64,000 bases of DNA from Agaricus subrufescens (lineage: Eukaryota; Basidiomycota; Agaricomycetes; Agaricales; Agaricaceae). Position 1 is the first letter of the stretch. Each line of letters opens with the position of its first letter. Shown piece by piece: positions 1 to 18,000 of the stretch. Made by a program: the position numbers and the translations under genes. The stretch spans positions 3,348,001 through 3,412,000 of the forward strand of contig CM057060.1 of NCBI GenBank assembly GCA_029945375.1. Reading direction: 5' to 3'. A model generated the notes under the pieces. That model saw nothing but the letters and a program-made list of their open reading frames with translations, was not told the DNA's origin and made no database searches.

Positions 1-3830
<3,830 letters not shown>

Positions 3831-4727
3831 CAAGAGCAAGAGCCTTTACTCTAGGGATCTCCCCTGCAACTTTACGCACAGTTCCCGCTATCCAATGACC
3901 ATTGCTGGAATAAGGCCGTTTATAGTCTTGAATCTTGATTCCAGGAACGCACGAGTTTTGAATATTGTGACAACACTTAGTATGAAGCTGCAATGGAAGG
4001 CGTCGAGCTCGGAATAAGTATGAACTTAGGTAGTTAGTGCTTTGAGCAGAAAAGAAGTTCGACTACGATCAGAGGAGGTCGATAGCTATTTCTGTCTCGG
4101 TTTTTTTGTGGGAACAGTGGATTTGTTCCTTGTCTTCACTCATCATACACTGTTCCCGAAGTTGGACCAGGATAGATCATCTGTTCATAGCGGCCGAGAC
4201 CTTCATAACGCTGAGAGGTATTACTTTTTCCGTATCATATAGACCTTCAACTCATGTCAGCGGCCACTAAATCATTATTGTATCACACTCTACGCTTATT
4301 AGTTCAAGTCATCACGTCAACAAGGGTCGCATGTGGATCAGCGCTGGCTAGCGCCCCTTTCTGACTCAAATGACAACTTTCAAATAGGAGTGACCAGAGC
4401 ACAGTTAAACGCTTGCGCACAATACATTTAAGAGGACTGATCATGAAGAGGTGGTTTGCTATACCCTCTTATCTAATTCACAATTACGTGCGAAGATTCT
4501 TATACTTGTATCCACAAAATTTTGCATTCAACTTTTCATATCCTTTGGTCGCGTCTTCCTGTTCACGTGTCGTCTTCTGGTACCCTGTCAATTGAATATT
4601 CCCATTGTTGTACTATTCTGCAGGAATCTGCACCGGGCACCCTCCGCCCTAATCAATAATTGCGTGATCACACAGCGGGTAAGATTGGAAATTGACAGGA
4701 CGTATATATTCATCATATGTTATGTAA
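3831..4727. other. Spacer between tandem GMC copies
   Basis: This spacer separates the pseudogene from the stop codon of the intact GMC gene. No family-like ORF or RNA gene is visible. It probably holds the decayed promoter of the pseudogene copy. Confidence 0.4.
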
Positions 4728-7173
<2,446 letters not shown>

Positions 7174-8170
7174 TGTGCTCACTTCGCGAACCGCTAGAGG
7201 AGAATGATAGGGTGGCTAAAAGCCCCGAAGTCCCACATATAACTTTATTATAACTTTATTTACGAAATGCCACTGTCCGTGGTAACCGCCCGAAAATAAG
7301 GTTTTTCGAAGTATTGAATGTTTACGTTAGACGCAGTACGACGACCGCGCGCTGAATTGAAACGATGCCTAAGTTGCCGTATACCCACGCCTTTATTCGG
7401 TAGCGAGGTTGTGTTGCTGGTAAGATCCTACTTCCATGAAAGCCGAAGAGAATCCTATCTTTCGAGAAATCACTGGAACCCCCTATCTATGGGTGACTAC
7501 ACTTGAGAGCGAGCACCACAGATGCACAGGTAGGGGCATGCTATTGAAGAAAAAGGGACCGAAGAATACACTCATTTCGCCCGAGTCTACTCTAAATCCT
7601 GTGTATCTAGTACTATGTCGAGCATCAGGTTCTAGTCACGTATCCTTCTTTCCTTCCTTCAATACGATCCCTCGTCCCCTGCTCCATCCCCTCAGCCCTT
7701 ATTCCTCCTGTTCAGGAAGCGTTTCGTCTCCTTACAATCAATAATGACCGGAATTCGTATCGAGGGGAAGGACCATTTGTCATATGAGGAGGCCAATAAA
7801 CCGACGACTTATAAGCACGCCGGAATTGAACATTGGGGACTGAATACCTATCACTACCTCATGGACTGTCCATATTTATGGTTATTTGCCTACTGTCTAA
7901 CTTCTGTTGGAGTGACACCGGGCTTTTTGTTATGCTCAGAGCCCCGCGTCAGTCCCTTCAATGCGGCACTACCGCCAACTGATAGGATTAAGAACGAATT
8001 CATGAACAATCACGCAATGCAATAGCAGTCTGCGGACAATTTAGAAGGTAGAAGTGCCTATGCATTTATTAAAATATGCAAAGGAACACAAATTATTAAC
8101 AATACAAATTTTAAGTAACGGACGAAGGTGATACACCCTAGATAATAAGCTAGGAATCACCGAGAAATAC
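7174..8170. promoter_or_regulatory. Spacer with AT-rich GMC promoter region
   Basis: About 65-90 bases upstream of the GMC start is a perfect 11-base direct repeat (ataactttatt twice, 7238-7259). On the minus strand it offers two TATAA-like sequences, a plausible core promoter. The remainder up to the peroxygenase stop has no recognisable gene. The plus-strand open frame at 7744-8025 resembles nothing I know. Confidence 0.4.
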
Positions 8171-9711
8171 TTAAGCTGAGGGTGCAGCAGAACCTAAGGC
8201 AGTCACCATTGGGCCTGCGGGGACTGCCTGGGTCGCTGTGGGAACAGCAACGGGTGGGGCGGTGAGTGTCCTAGGACCAGCAAGGGTGGCAGAAGCGAAA
8301 TTGTGGTTGGGGATGTTTAAGGGGGCGCCAGGCAAATCGATCTTGGCCTTGTAAGCGTTGTTCTCGCCATCCGCAACTTCTCCGTAAGGGAAGATTTCTT
8401 TACAACCAGCAGCCTGCACCGAAGTGTAGAAGTAGTGCACGTTCGCCCTAAGAGCATCCAACAGGTCTCCAGTCGGGTTGGGGTATAGGGAACGCAACGT
8501 GTAGTTGACGTGGCCCTCGTATTGTGCGCACTTGTCAGGCAATGTTCCCGTAGAAACGTCAACCGTGTATGTGTTCACTCCGGCCACGTTGCCTCCCGGT
8601 TCAACAGGGTGAGCGGCAAGCACGACTTCCTCATTGTCGGCGGTCATCGGGCGTGCGGCACGATGGAAATCCTCGGGGAATTGTGCTGCCTCGAAGAAGC
8701 TACGGGCAACATCGAGTTTGAGTTGGCCATCGTCCTGGCGTCCATCAACCCACATGTTGATGGGGTTAACAGCCTCGGAGTAGGCAGAGAAGAGTCGGGG
8801 AGCAACAATAGTGAAGGTCGGGTTGTGCATAACACCGTCCATGATACGCTTGTAACGGTACTCTCCAGCGGCGGTGAGGTTGTACCTTCCACCTCCGTAC
8901 CTGTTACTGTACTCAATGAACTATCAAGACATTAGCTACTAGAGCTCTCCCAAGCAGGGATACGACGTACGCCTTGGAAAAGAGTTTCATTGAAGGAGGA
9001 AACATCTCCTCCATCGTAATAATCAGCTGTAGCAAAATCAATCAGTTGATTAAGACAAGTGCCAGGATAGAAAAACAGACCTCGGGTCATACTGCTGTCG
9101 CCCTCGAATACGTTGTGGGTGGCCAAACCACCGACAACAGCACCAGGCGCCTCTGGGTCTGGGCCCGTTCTCGAGGATTTCTCACCGATACTGACCAAGT
9201 TGGTGATCGGGTTGCCATTGACAATGAAAGCGGCATAGGCAGTGAACTTAGCCAAGTCGTTTGCCATGTTGAAGCCTGTTAGAAGTGAGAATCCTGTTTG
9301 AAGACAGAAAATGGGAAGCCCAACCCTCCATGGCGCCTGCGACAATGTTTCCTGGAGTATCAATCCCAGTTCGGCTGATGTACTGTTGATTCGGGTCAGA
9401 TCATAACTCGATTGATGGTAAGAAGATGCACTCACCCCGTGGTTGGCGAGAGTGTTCAAAGCCGGGCAGGGTCCACGGATGTCGCTGTCTCCCGGAGCTC
9501 TGAAAGGATGAGCGGCGTCATTGACGAGCTTTGTACCACCGAACTCGAGTGGGCCAGGGGGAGGGGGAGGGGTCGAATATTTGCCAAAGTCAGCAACAGC
9601 TGACTCTAACTCCTGTCTCGACAGCCCAGCCAAGGAACCATGGGCTGGGAAGGCGGCAGCAGGGGAAGCTAAAGCGACCGCGAGAACGACTAAGGATGCG
9701 AAGCCGACCAT
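8171..9711 (-). CDS. Unspecific peroxygenase (heme-thiolate, long type), copy 1
   Basis: This is a secreted heme-thiolate peroxygenase/haloperoxidase that uses H2O2 to insert oxygen into C-H bonds or to oxidise halides and phenols. Five exons are read: 9436-9711, 9325-9382, 9081-9275, 8971-9026 and 8171-8920, joining to 444 residues. A signal peptide (MVGFASLVVLAVALASPAAA) leads to a short proline run and the heme-ligand motif PCP (Cys82). The metal/heme-propionate motif EGD lies at 169-171. Arg237 and Glu244 in RLFSAYSE match the Arg-(6)-Glu acid-base pair of long peroxygenases. Two late cysteines (DKC and AGC) fit the usual C-terminal disulfide. The Ala/Pro/Thr-rich tail extends beyond the roughly 350 residues usual for the family. 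It forms a divergent pair with the copy at 13521, with the same intron positions. All key residues are present, so it should be active. Confidence 0.93.
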
Positions 9712-9759
9712 GACTGAGCAGCTAATGGGATATGGACCTGTTCCTCTTCACCAGCCAGC

Positions 9760-9766
9760 ATTTATA
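9760..9766 (-). promoter_or_regulatory. Putative TATA box of peroxygenase copy 1
   Basis: TATAAAT on the minus strand, about 50 bases upstream of the ATG, gives a short expected 5' UTR. It was found by eye only. Confidence 0.4.
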
Positions 9767-11222
9767 GCATTCGAGCGTTAAGCATCTTGCAAGTGAGTTC
9801 GCCTACCCAAAGCAGCAGCCGGATGGCAGAAATTTTTTGAATGGGATGGAACATCGAGTATAATCTGGCACACAGTGTCACTCGGTTTCTCCAGGGTGAG
9901 GTGGGTGTATTTTCTTTATTCAGAAATCAGCTTGAGAGTGACGCAAGGATTGGCATGCCGTGTCTCGAGTCGTGCCTGACCCTTATTTTCAGCCATCAAT
10001 TGACTTGTCCGAATTCAACGTTAGTGTCACCATCACTTCTAATATTTGCGATTATGCTACTCATTATCGGCATATCAAGTGCATGGACCTTAAAAGACAG
10101 TTGCAGTAGCTCGCAGGTAGTTTCATGACTGACCAAGTTTCCAGTACACTAAGACCCCAAGAATGCCCCGCACCACTAAGAATATACTCAGAGTTAAAGA
10201 AAATTACCTGGGCCTTGTATGTTGCCGACGATATCTATCTTTGATCTGGATCAGTTATACGGATCCACTGTATCGCTCAGAAGCCGCCGGCTACCCTAGA
10301 TATCAAACATTGCAGCCTCATGGAAAATGACTTCGGCAGAAACAGGATAAGCGCAGGAGGTTGAATCATCACTGCAAAATCTCATCGAGGACTATCAACT
10401 CTAATGTGGGAGTGCGACAAATCAAAAAGCGTTCCACATCCTACATCAACTGTTAGGTACCCCCATTCGTGAATAAGGAGGTTGGGCGATAGGATGCAAG
10501 GGATATTTGAACCCGGGGGATGATTTCATTCGTAGCAGCGCTTGTCTTTCGCCTGCGCGAATTCAACACCCATGTGGAGGTCCCGCAACACGAACGCTGA
10601 TCCGTGCCCTCGGAAGATAGAAAGTTAGTTGGTGAGAGCACAGCGTCCCAGAGCTTATACCTAAACCAAGTCACGCTGTCGCACGTTCGGAGCAATCTTG
10701 CCTTTCTTCTGAGTTCCATTAGCGAGATCTATGTGTTTCATATGCCTTGTCCTATGCGAAACGTCCGTGGGGAATACTTAAAGAGGTTTTTGTTGGACAC
10801 CAATTCGAACTCTGTCCCAACCGATTCAATTAGCGACTGGTGCCTGCAAAATGATGCCATTGTGTGAAAATGAATTCAGGGCAAGGGGCTTTTCTTGATC
10901 ACTATTATTGATTTAGTTTGTAAGCCCTGGAAACTCCAGCGCGAAATTCTGCCTTTTGCTAGCAGAAAATGAATGCAATTGGTCAGATTAAGTTTCAGGA
11001 TATTAGCGCAGTTTTTCTTTTGTAAACACAACGACGGCAGGGCTGTGGCATCATGGAATTGAGGGCTGAATTGCATTACCAAGGGTAAGCCAAAGGAAAT
11101 TCGGCTGCTTGTGTCGAATTTAATGTGATCCGGTAGCGGATGATACGGGTAACATGTCGTCGCCAGTTGTTAAGCTGGGTCCTAAAGCTCCACAAAAAAA
11201 AATTTTTTTAAAAGATTTTATT

Positions 11223-11243
11223 AAAAAAAAAAAAAAAAAAAAA
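11223..11243 (+). repeat. A21 homopolymer
   Basis: There are twenty-one consecutive A bases, preceded by an A/T-only stretch from about 11194. It might be a retroposon tail, but no element body or target-site duplication was identified. Confidence 0.5.
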
Positions 11244-12274
11244 GGATGATTAATTACGTACACCCTAACCGTGATGATCAGGATGATGATTGGTTGTGAT
11301 GCCAGGAACGATATACTCATAACCTACCAGAGTATAAGATCACAATCATAATTCACCACTATCAGTTCTTCTATTCCCACCAACCGACCTATCAACAAAT
11401 AACCTACCGTTGCCTGTGGCGGTAAAGATCCTTCAGCTATCCAGGTGAAGGCTACAGTCGCTACTGGTAAATAACCCCTTTTTCTTTCACATACATCCCC
11501 GTACCTGTCCATTGCGTATCCTCGCCTTTAGTGAAATTGCTCATTGTTGGCGATTTACAAAGGTGCATTAAAGTGTGAGGCCTAATTGCACTTTCCAAGT
11601 CTATTTCTCTTTTGCTGCGTGTACATTTTCCCGTCCATCGCAATAAGGCTGTAAATACGATACGCGGTATTCAGGATTGATGATACACGACTATCTGAGT
11701 CGTACCCGATCGTCCCGGTATTACCACTGATGGAATTGTCGAGCGCTCATTGGCTACCGAGGCTGGGGTATGTCTCCGAGGGCGGTGAAGATAAAAATCA
11801 ACTTGTGGCGGTGACGTAGGGCGGGGTAAAGGTAGTTACATAGGCGCCCTAAGGGAAGAATCAATCAGGCTCATAGGCATCATCCGTCCTTATTACATTT
11901 GTAAATAAAATTCAAAATTCTTCGAAAAACACTGAATACTCGAATGGGATTGTAAACATTTCGGCTCCCGAAGCAAGCAAGTCCTATCCAGACCAGGAGG
12001 TCATTAACTATTGGAAGCAGATCTCAGAAGTACAAAGTAGACTCCAATGTCAAGAGCAAAGCATATTGAGACTGTCTTCATCCGAAGGGGCACCAAGCCA
12101 GCACCAAGCTTAGGACACTTGGCAGAAAATGTCTTGGCAGGCCGGGAGTTTCAATTCCGAGCCAAGCGGTCATGGGCTATTGTAATGATCATTAGCGTAG
12201 AGCTTGGTAGAGGCCCCTAACTCGGAACCCGAAGTAGATTTATTCAGAAAATTATTGGAAAATCAAACTCCACG

Positions 12275-12299
12275 GGCTTGGTAATGCCAATACCAAGCC
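12275..12299. repeat. Small perfect hairpin GGCTTGGTA/TACCAAGCC
   Basis: Nine-base inverted arms at 12275-12283 and 12291-12299 are separated by seven bases. Related CTTGG words recur in the preceding 180 bases. The function is unknown. Confidence 0.45.
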
Positions 12300-13465
12300 A
12301 AAAATTGTATTTAATTAGACATAAGGTCTGGCATGTTTGCACTTCAGAAAAACTTTCCGGCCCCCTTGACGGTGTGTTTCAAACTTGGTCATTTGGTATA
12401 CTATCGAGACAATTGGGTGAAGCTGTGCATGTGTCGCTTTTGGGTACCATAGCTGCCATTTTCTGAAATATAGGAGAGTACTAGTAGAATTTCAGTGCTA
12501 ACGGTAGTCCTGAAGAGGTGGTGACAGAGGTTCAAACTGGGTTCAAAGTTGATGAAAACAACTCTTTCAAAGACTACGCGAGTTTCCGAACCACGTAGAC
12601 CCATGAATCAGAAATCCACACGTGCGTTGAGTCATTGTACGTGCGGGTCAAGCACGGATGTGGATATGCCGTCCCCCGAGTTCAGGTTCAGTTTTACCGC
12701 TTCCGATTGATGTCTTGGCTAGAACCTAAATAAACTAAGGTGCATTTGAGTCGAGTTTGAGTCCTTGCTAGAATTTCAATTCATCGTAGTTTTATCATTG
12801 CAAGTCAGGTTCATAATTCGTTGAAGGGCAAGTCACCGGATTCAGATCTCTAAATCATTTGTGTCATTTTTTCAAATTGATCTTTGAGAATATTGAAGTT
12901 TGGCTAGTTTAATTCTGGCTAGCTGCAATAGTTTTGCCCAGCCGTTGGCAGCCATCCACTTCTTGGCAGCATCACAGTATCACTGCGGGCAAATAAGTCA
13001 AAGATAGTCGTCGTAGTACCATACGAGTCCCAGGTAATGTCGTAGTTGTGATTGCGAGTGCATCCTTGGCATTGTAGAGCAGTTTTTGTGAGCTGGGATA
13101 TGTGTAGCCTCTCCGCGACCGAACGACGTTAAGGTGCTGTTCGGGCCCCTGGGCCATCTCAGCGTAAGATGTGTATATCTCGTAGTAGGACCAGTACGGT
13201 ACTTCAGTCAAACCACACCTCATGATAGACTGACTACCGTATGGGCCTGGTCATAACCAAGAACATCGTATGACAAGTTAAATAAGTCCATCTTATGAAA
13301 CAAGGATTTGATATCCCCGCCTCACCTTGCGGCCACCGAGTGGCTGTCTATGTCGGGATAAACTTTGTGTTTCGCCTGATTCGAAACCAATGCTTGGCAC
13401 TGCAGCGTATGTCCTTCAGGCTGCAGGAAGTTGGTCTGTCGTAAACTTCATCAAAGGCGAAAAGC

Positions 13466-13471
13466 TATAAG
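13466..13471 (+). promoter_or_regulatory. Putative TATA box of peroxygenase copy 2
   Basis: TATAAG lies 50 bases upstream of the ATG at 13521, mirroring the spacing of the TATA-like element of copy 1. Confidence 0.4.
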
Positions 13472-13520
13472 AGTAGACTCTTGAACTTGCAAAAACCCAG
13501 ATCCAGTTAGCTGTTCAATC

Positions 13521-15053
13521 ATGGTCAGCTTCGTTCACTTCGTCGCCCTTGCTGTCGCCTTAGCTACTCCCACTGCCGCCTTCCCAGCTCATGCGTCCTT
13601 GGCTGGGTTGTCGAGACAGGATTTAGAGTCAGCTATGGCTGGCTTTGGCCAATATTCAACCCCGCCCCCTCCTCCCGGCCCTCTTGAATTTGGCGGTACG
13701 AAGCTCGTCAACGATGCTGCTCATCCTTTCATGGCTCCTGGACCCAATGACATCCGTGGACCCTGCCCGGCCTTGAACACACTTGCTAACCACGGAGTGG
13801 GTTCCCTGGAATTGTGCTCAATCAAAATCTGGCTGACGTTCATTGCAGTATATCAACCGTCATGGTATTGATTCGCCTGGAAATATCGTGAACGCGGCCA
13901 TGGAAGGTCTGTTTTCTTCGATGTTTTATAATATCTTATTTAGTAAACAATTTTGGTTAGGTTTCAACATGAACAACAATTTGGCCAGATTCACCTGCTA
14001 CTCTGCTTTCCTCGTTAATGGCAACATGGTCACCAACTTGCTCAGCATTGGAGAGAAGTCTTCTGAGACGGGCCCCGACCCGCCTGCACCAGCCATTGTA
14101 GGCGGTCTGAATACCCACAACGTATTCGAGGGTGATAGTAGCATGACTCGAGGTCGGTATTCTTCTTGCGACCATCGACGTAATGAACTAATTCTTTTTC
14201 CAGCCGACTTCTATGATGGTGGAGATGTCGCCTCCTTCAATGAGACTCTCTTCCAAGGCGTACGTCATTCATCCCACTTGAAGCAGTCTAGTGACTAATA
14301 TCTTGACAGTTCATTGAGTACAGCAACAGGTACGGAGGTGGAAGGTATAACCTCACCGCCGCCGGAGAGTACCGCTATAAACGAACTCTTGACGGTATTC
14401 AGACCAATCCAACTTTCACCATCGCCTCTCCTCGGCTCTTCTCCGCCTACTCAGAAGCCGTTAATCCCATCAATTTGTGGGTGGACGGACGTCAAGATGA
14501 CGGCCAACTCAGAATCGAAGCAGCCCGTAGCTTCTTCGATTTCGCCCGTTTCCCGGACGACTTCCACAGAGCTGCTCGTCCTATGAGCGCAGATAATGAG
14601 GCTGAGGTACAAGCCGCCCACCCCATTGAACCGGGAGGCAACGTCGCTGGAATTAACACCTACACTGTCGATCCTAGATCCCCGAGGTTGGCCGACAAAT
14701 GTTCAATCTATGAACACCACGTGAACTACACCGTGCGGATGCTCTACCCCAATCCAACGGGTAATTTGTTGGACGCTATCAGAGCCAATATCCACTACTT
14801 CTACACCTCGGTTCAGCCTAGGGGCTGCACAGAGATTTTCCCTTACGGTAAAGTCGAGGACGGGGAAAATAATGCTTACCGCAAAAACCCTGATCTTCCC
14901 AGCAACGAATATCCCATAGCTCCAGAAGCTGCAGGGCCTGCTCCTGCGGCTCCGATCTCCACCATGTCAGCCTCCATGGCTCCTTCATCTACCGCGACAG
15001 TTCCAGAAACTCCCACAACTACCGAGGCAGCCCCAGAGGTCTCCATGATATAG
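13521..15053 (+). CDS. Unspecific peroxygenase (heme-thiolate, long type), copy 2
   Basis: This is a close paralogue of the peroxygenase at 8171-9711. Exons are 13521-13796, 13849-13906, 13961-14152, 14204-14259 and 14310-15053, giving 441 residues. The first, second and fourth exons have exactly the lengths found in copy 1, and the third is one codon shorter. The signal peptide is MVSFVHFVALAVALATPTAA. The motif set is complete: PCP with Cys82, EGD at 168-170, and Arg236/Glu243 in RLFSAYSE. The conserved block NPINLWVDGRQDDGQL follows. Two C-terminal cysteines (DKC, RGC) are retained. The tail is a longer Pro/Ala/Ser/Thr-rich segment than in copy 1, possibly O-glycosylated. The role is H2O2-dependent extracellular oxyfunctionalisation (family knowledge); the native substrate is unknown. 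Confidence 0.93.
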
Positions 15054-18000
15054 GGAGTGTGCTTTGTATTTATCTCTTGTAGACTTGTAAGATGTGTTAG
15101 ATAGACAATTGTTACTTGTTTTGCGATACGTCTAATCAAGTCAACCTTGTGCAAAGAAGACGGTATTCAACCGAAGAGTGTCATGGGTAACACTCCGCAT
15201 TATCCAAAAAGCAGCAGTTTTGGCGAGGTCCAGGAAATGCTAGTCGATAAAGAAACAGGTTGCCACGATAAAATGCTTAAAATTTCGATTCCGGGATGAG
15301 GCGCACAGCAAGAAGGACACTTTGAAGTTTTGATATCGCCGAGCTTGAATTACAATTTCATCTTGAGCTGAGTCGCCATTGGGCAGTCCAACACAAAAGA
15401 TTGGGTTGACCGACTCCAGATCTAGAGGCGCAGACATCGAAGTTGGAGCTCTTGACGGAAGAAGTAATGAATCCACGTTTCCGGAAAATTAAGGAGTGTT
15501 GAAGCGCGTAGGGCCGCACCAATGGTAGTGGTTGAATATAGAGAAAACATAATGACGTATTCTGTCACGCCGTGCAACTTTCACACGGACAAGCATCTTT
15601 GAACTCACACCAAATCGTCGGTCCTCTGCTTGTTCATCACTGTCAGCAACGTGGAGCAATACCCGAACAGCAATTGACACATCGTCTCCAAAATTCTTGC
15701 CACCGGCACGGTCCCATAGCGTCCCTGCACCGCCTCCCTAATTCCAAATGTTCCCCACTCGCCGGAGTTCTACTTGGCAGCCAAACACAGGTAGTGCATC
15801 CGAAGTTGCAAAGACTAATGACCGCCGGGCCTTTGGGTCATATGGAAAATCAATTGCATCAAGTTTAGAATGGCCTTCCGCTGTAAAAGTGCAAGTACAA
15901 GGGATACATTTGTATTGCCGCCATACACGCCACATTGGGACTACTGCTCGATGTTCCCCGCCCAATCCGGGCTAGTCGTTACTCTGGACCTGTGGTCATT
16001 CTCAACCTTCGAGGGCTTCTTGCAAGATCCTGGCCACTCGTACCGGTTTCTATGGCTTCGCCCGCTGCCTTTCTGCTTCACAGACAGTTGCTACGCCAGG
16101 CGCCGCCCGCGGATTATCTCTTTGAAACTCTGACCTTCGTATAACCCCACTCGCAAAGTCCTAGGGGGTTCTTACTTAGCTTCATCACGCCACCTATCGC
16201 TCGAAGGCTTTATCATCAATATCATCCACAGGAACAACATGTGATCATCTTCAACTGGCCTTCTGTCGCCGGAGATGACGAAGAACTTCCATGCTCTAGT
16301 TCCCACCGTAGCACAGGCTTAACGTTATTTAGGAACCCTTTCAACGTCATCATTACCTTTCACAGTAAACCCATATCACCGCCGTGCCTACTTTAGGGAT
16401 GCAACAGAAATCATTCAAAGAATAGCGTCAAGTTCTTTCTCCCACCCACGCCTAATCCGAAGTGTCTTTGTCATACACATTGCTAAACTTAAAAAAAAAA
16501 TTTTCTTTGTTGTCGTGTGCAGCTGTTTCCACCCCAAGAACAAGGCTCGTTGTTCACATGAAAGAGGAACTTTGACAGCTCTGGATCAATGAAATCAACA
16601 ATACCGCGTAGAAGAAGAAGAAAGAAGCGTCGGTTCTCATTCCGCTAGATCCGCCGCGAGCCGCAATCTACTCTACTGGAGTATCACTATCTTCCTGTAG
16701 ATGGAACAACGTGTTTCGTGATCTTCTCCTACCCAACTGGTAATCATTTTACCGTCACTATAACGTCTCCGTTCGCTGTGCCCATACTTGAAACCGGAAT
16801 CACGGCCGCTCATTGGGAAGTCACCTGGAGTAAACTTTGATCATCGAGGGGAGGAAAAAGTCCCTCACTGTGAACATCAACTCAGTTTCCAAATCATGTT
16901 TCCTTAAATGACCTTCATCATCACTATCAATCTTCTTCTGTAAAAGTTCCCCTTCCACTAAACTTTGTTCGCTTCTGTCTCCGCGCGATTTATCTTCTAT
17001 TGTGACTGATATCACGCATGCCTGGTGGCAGGCGATCTAGACCCGGTTTTCTTGTTTTTTCTACCTCTTTCTTTTAGAATGACGAAAGACGGGTTTCCCT
17101 GTATCCCTGCACTTAGAAGATCTTCTAATTGTTCACTATTACTAACAAGGGGAGGGGACGAGGTTCGTTGGTATCCCTAGGCAGTCCCTCAATGATGTTT
17201 TCTTTTGATATATGGAGAGGACCCTCGTGGTTTTTTTCTAATTGCCCGCGCAGGGACGAACTGAAGGGGGGGACAATGCATAACCGGATCTTTGTGGCAA
17301 CACATTTGAGCATGCTCTGTCGGTTTCTTCCCTTGGAATCACACCCCTGAAAAAGTCATTGTAGATAACAACCACGACGACAACAACAGTATTGGAGTCT
17401 TATCTATTCATTTCATCTTAAAGAGTGAAAAGCAGAGTCGTAGCGTGCTCCCATGTGTTTGGTACGGTAACTTCCGCGGCCGCGTCTTCGTAAGCGAATT
17501 AAAAGGATGAACCTGGCGCAGGGTCATTTTATCTCTTTTCTTCTTTTCATCAAACAACGAATGTGTGTGTGAAGTGTAATCAGAAGCTTTTGAGGGAAAC
17601 ACATCTGATTGTATTGTGTTTCGTTGTAAAGGTCGCGGCCGCAGAGGGGGCCGGAGGAAATGTACAAATCGGGTATACAAAAAGGGTTATAGTATCATTG
17701 TTCTCAAAAACTTGTAACATGTACAAGGTACTGGGGAAAGAAGTTCTGAACGGATTGCCAAGTCGTAATCACCGAAAGATAGAAAATTTCTCTTTCATAA
17801 GAGAACTATGGGATATATCAGATGTACAATGCATTACATTTGTACGGAGATCACCCTTCTTCTCCTATCCCAAAAAAAAAAGTTCCGGTCAACGTGCACC
17901 CCAATTCCCACCGAATGTCTTTTGTATTAGAAGCTCACGTCCCCGTCAGAGAAAATTTTTGTTATTCAGTGATTCGAAGTCACATGGGGGAGGGGAGTTG

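Larger units (their letters stand above)
9712..13520. other. 3.8-kb divergent intergenic region between peroxygenases
   Basis: This region lies between the two outward-facing peroxygenase genes. I see no gene with family resemblance on either strand. It contains a poly-A tract (11223-11243), a perfect 9-base hairpin (12275-12299) and scattered CTTGGCA/CTTGGTA words around 12.1-12.3 kb and 12.9 kb that could be transposon remains. Promoter elements of both genes should lie at its two ends. Confidence 0.5.

Noticed and set aside
15240..15965. Minus-strand frames suggesting a gene fragment
   Set aside because: Protein-like patches exist, but no family match, no start and several frame changes without plausible introns.
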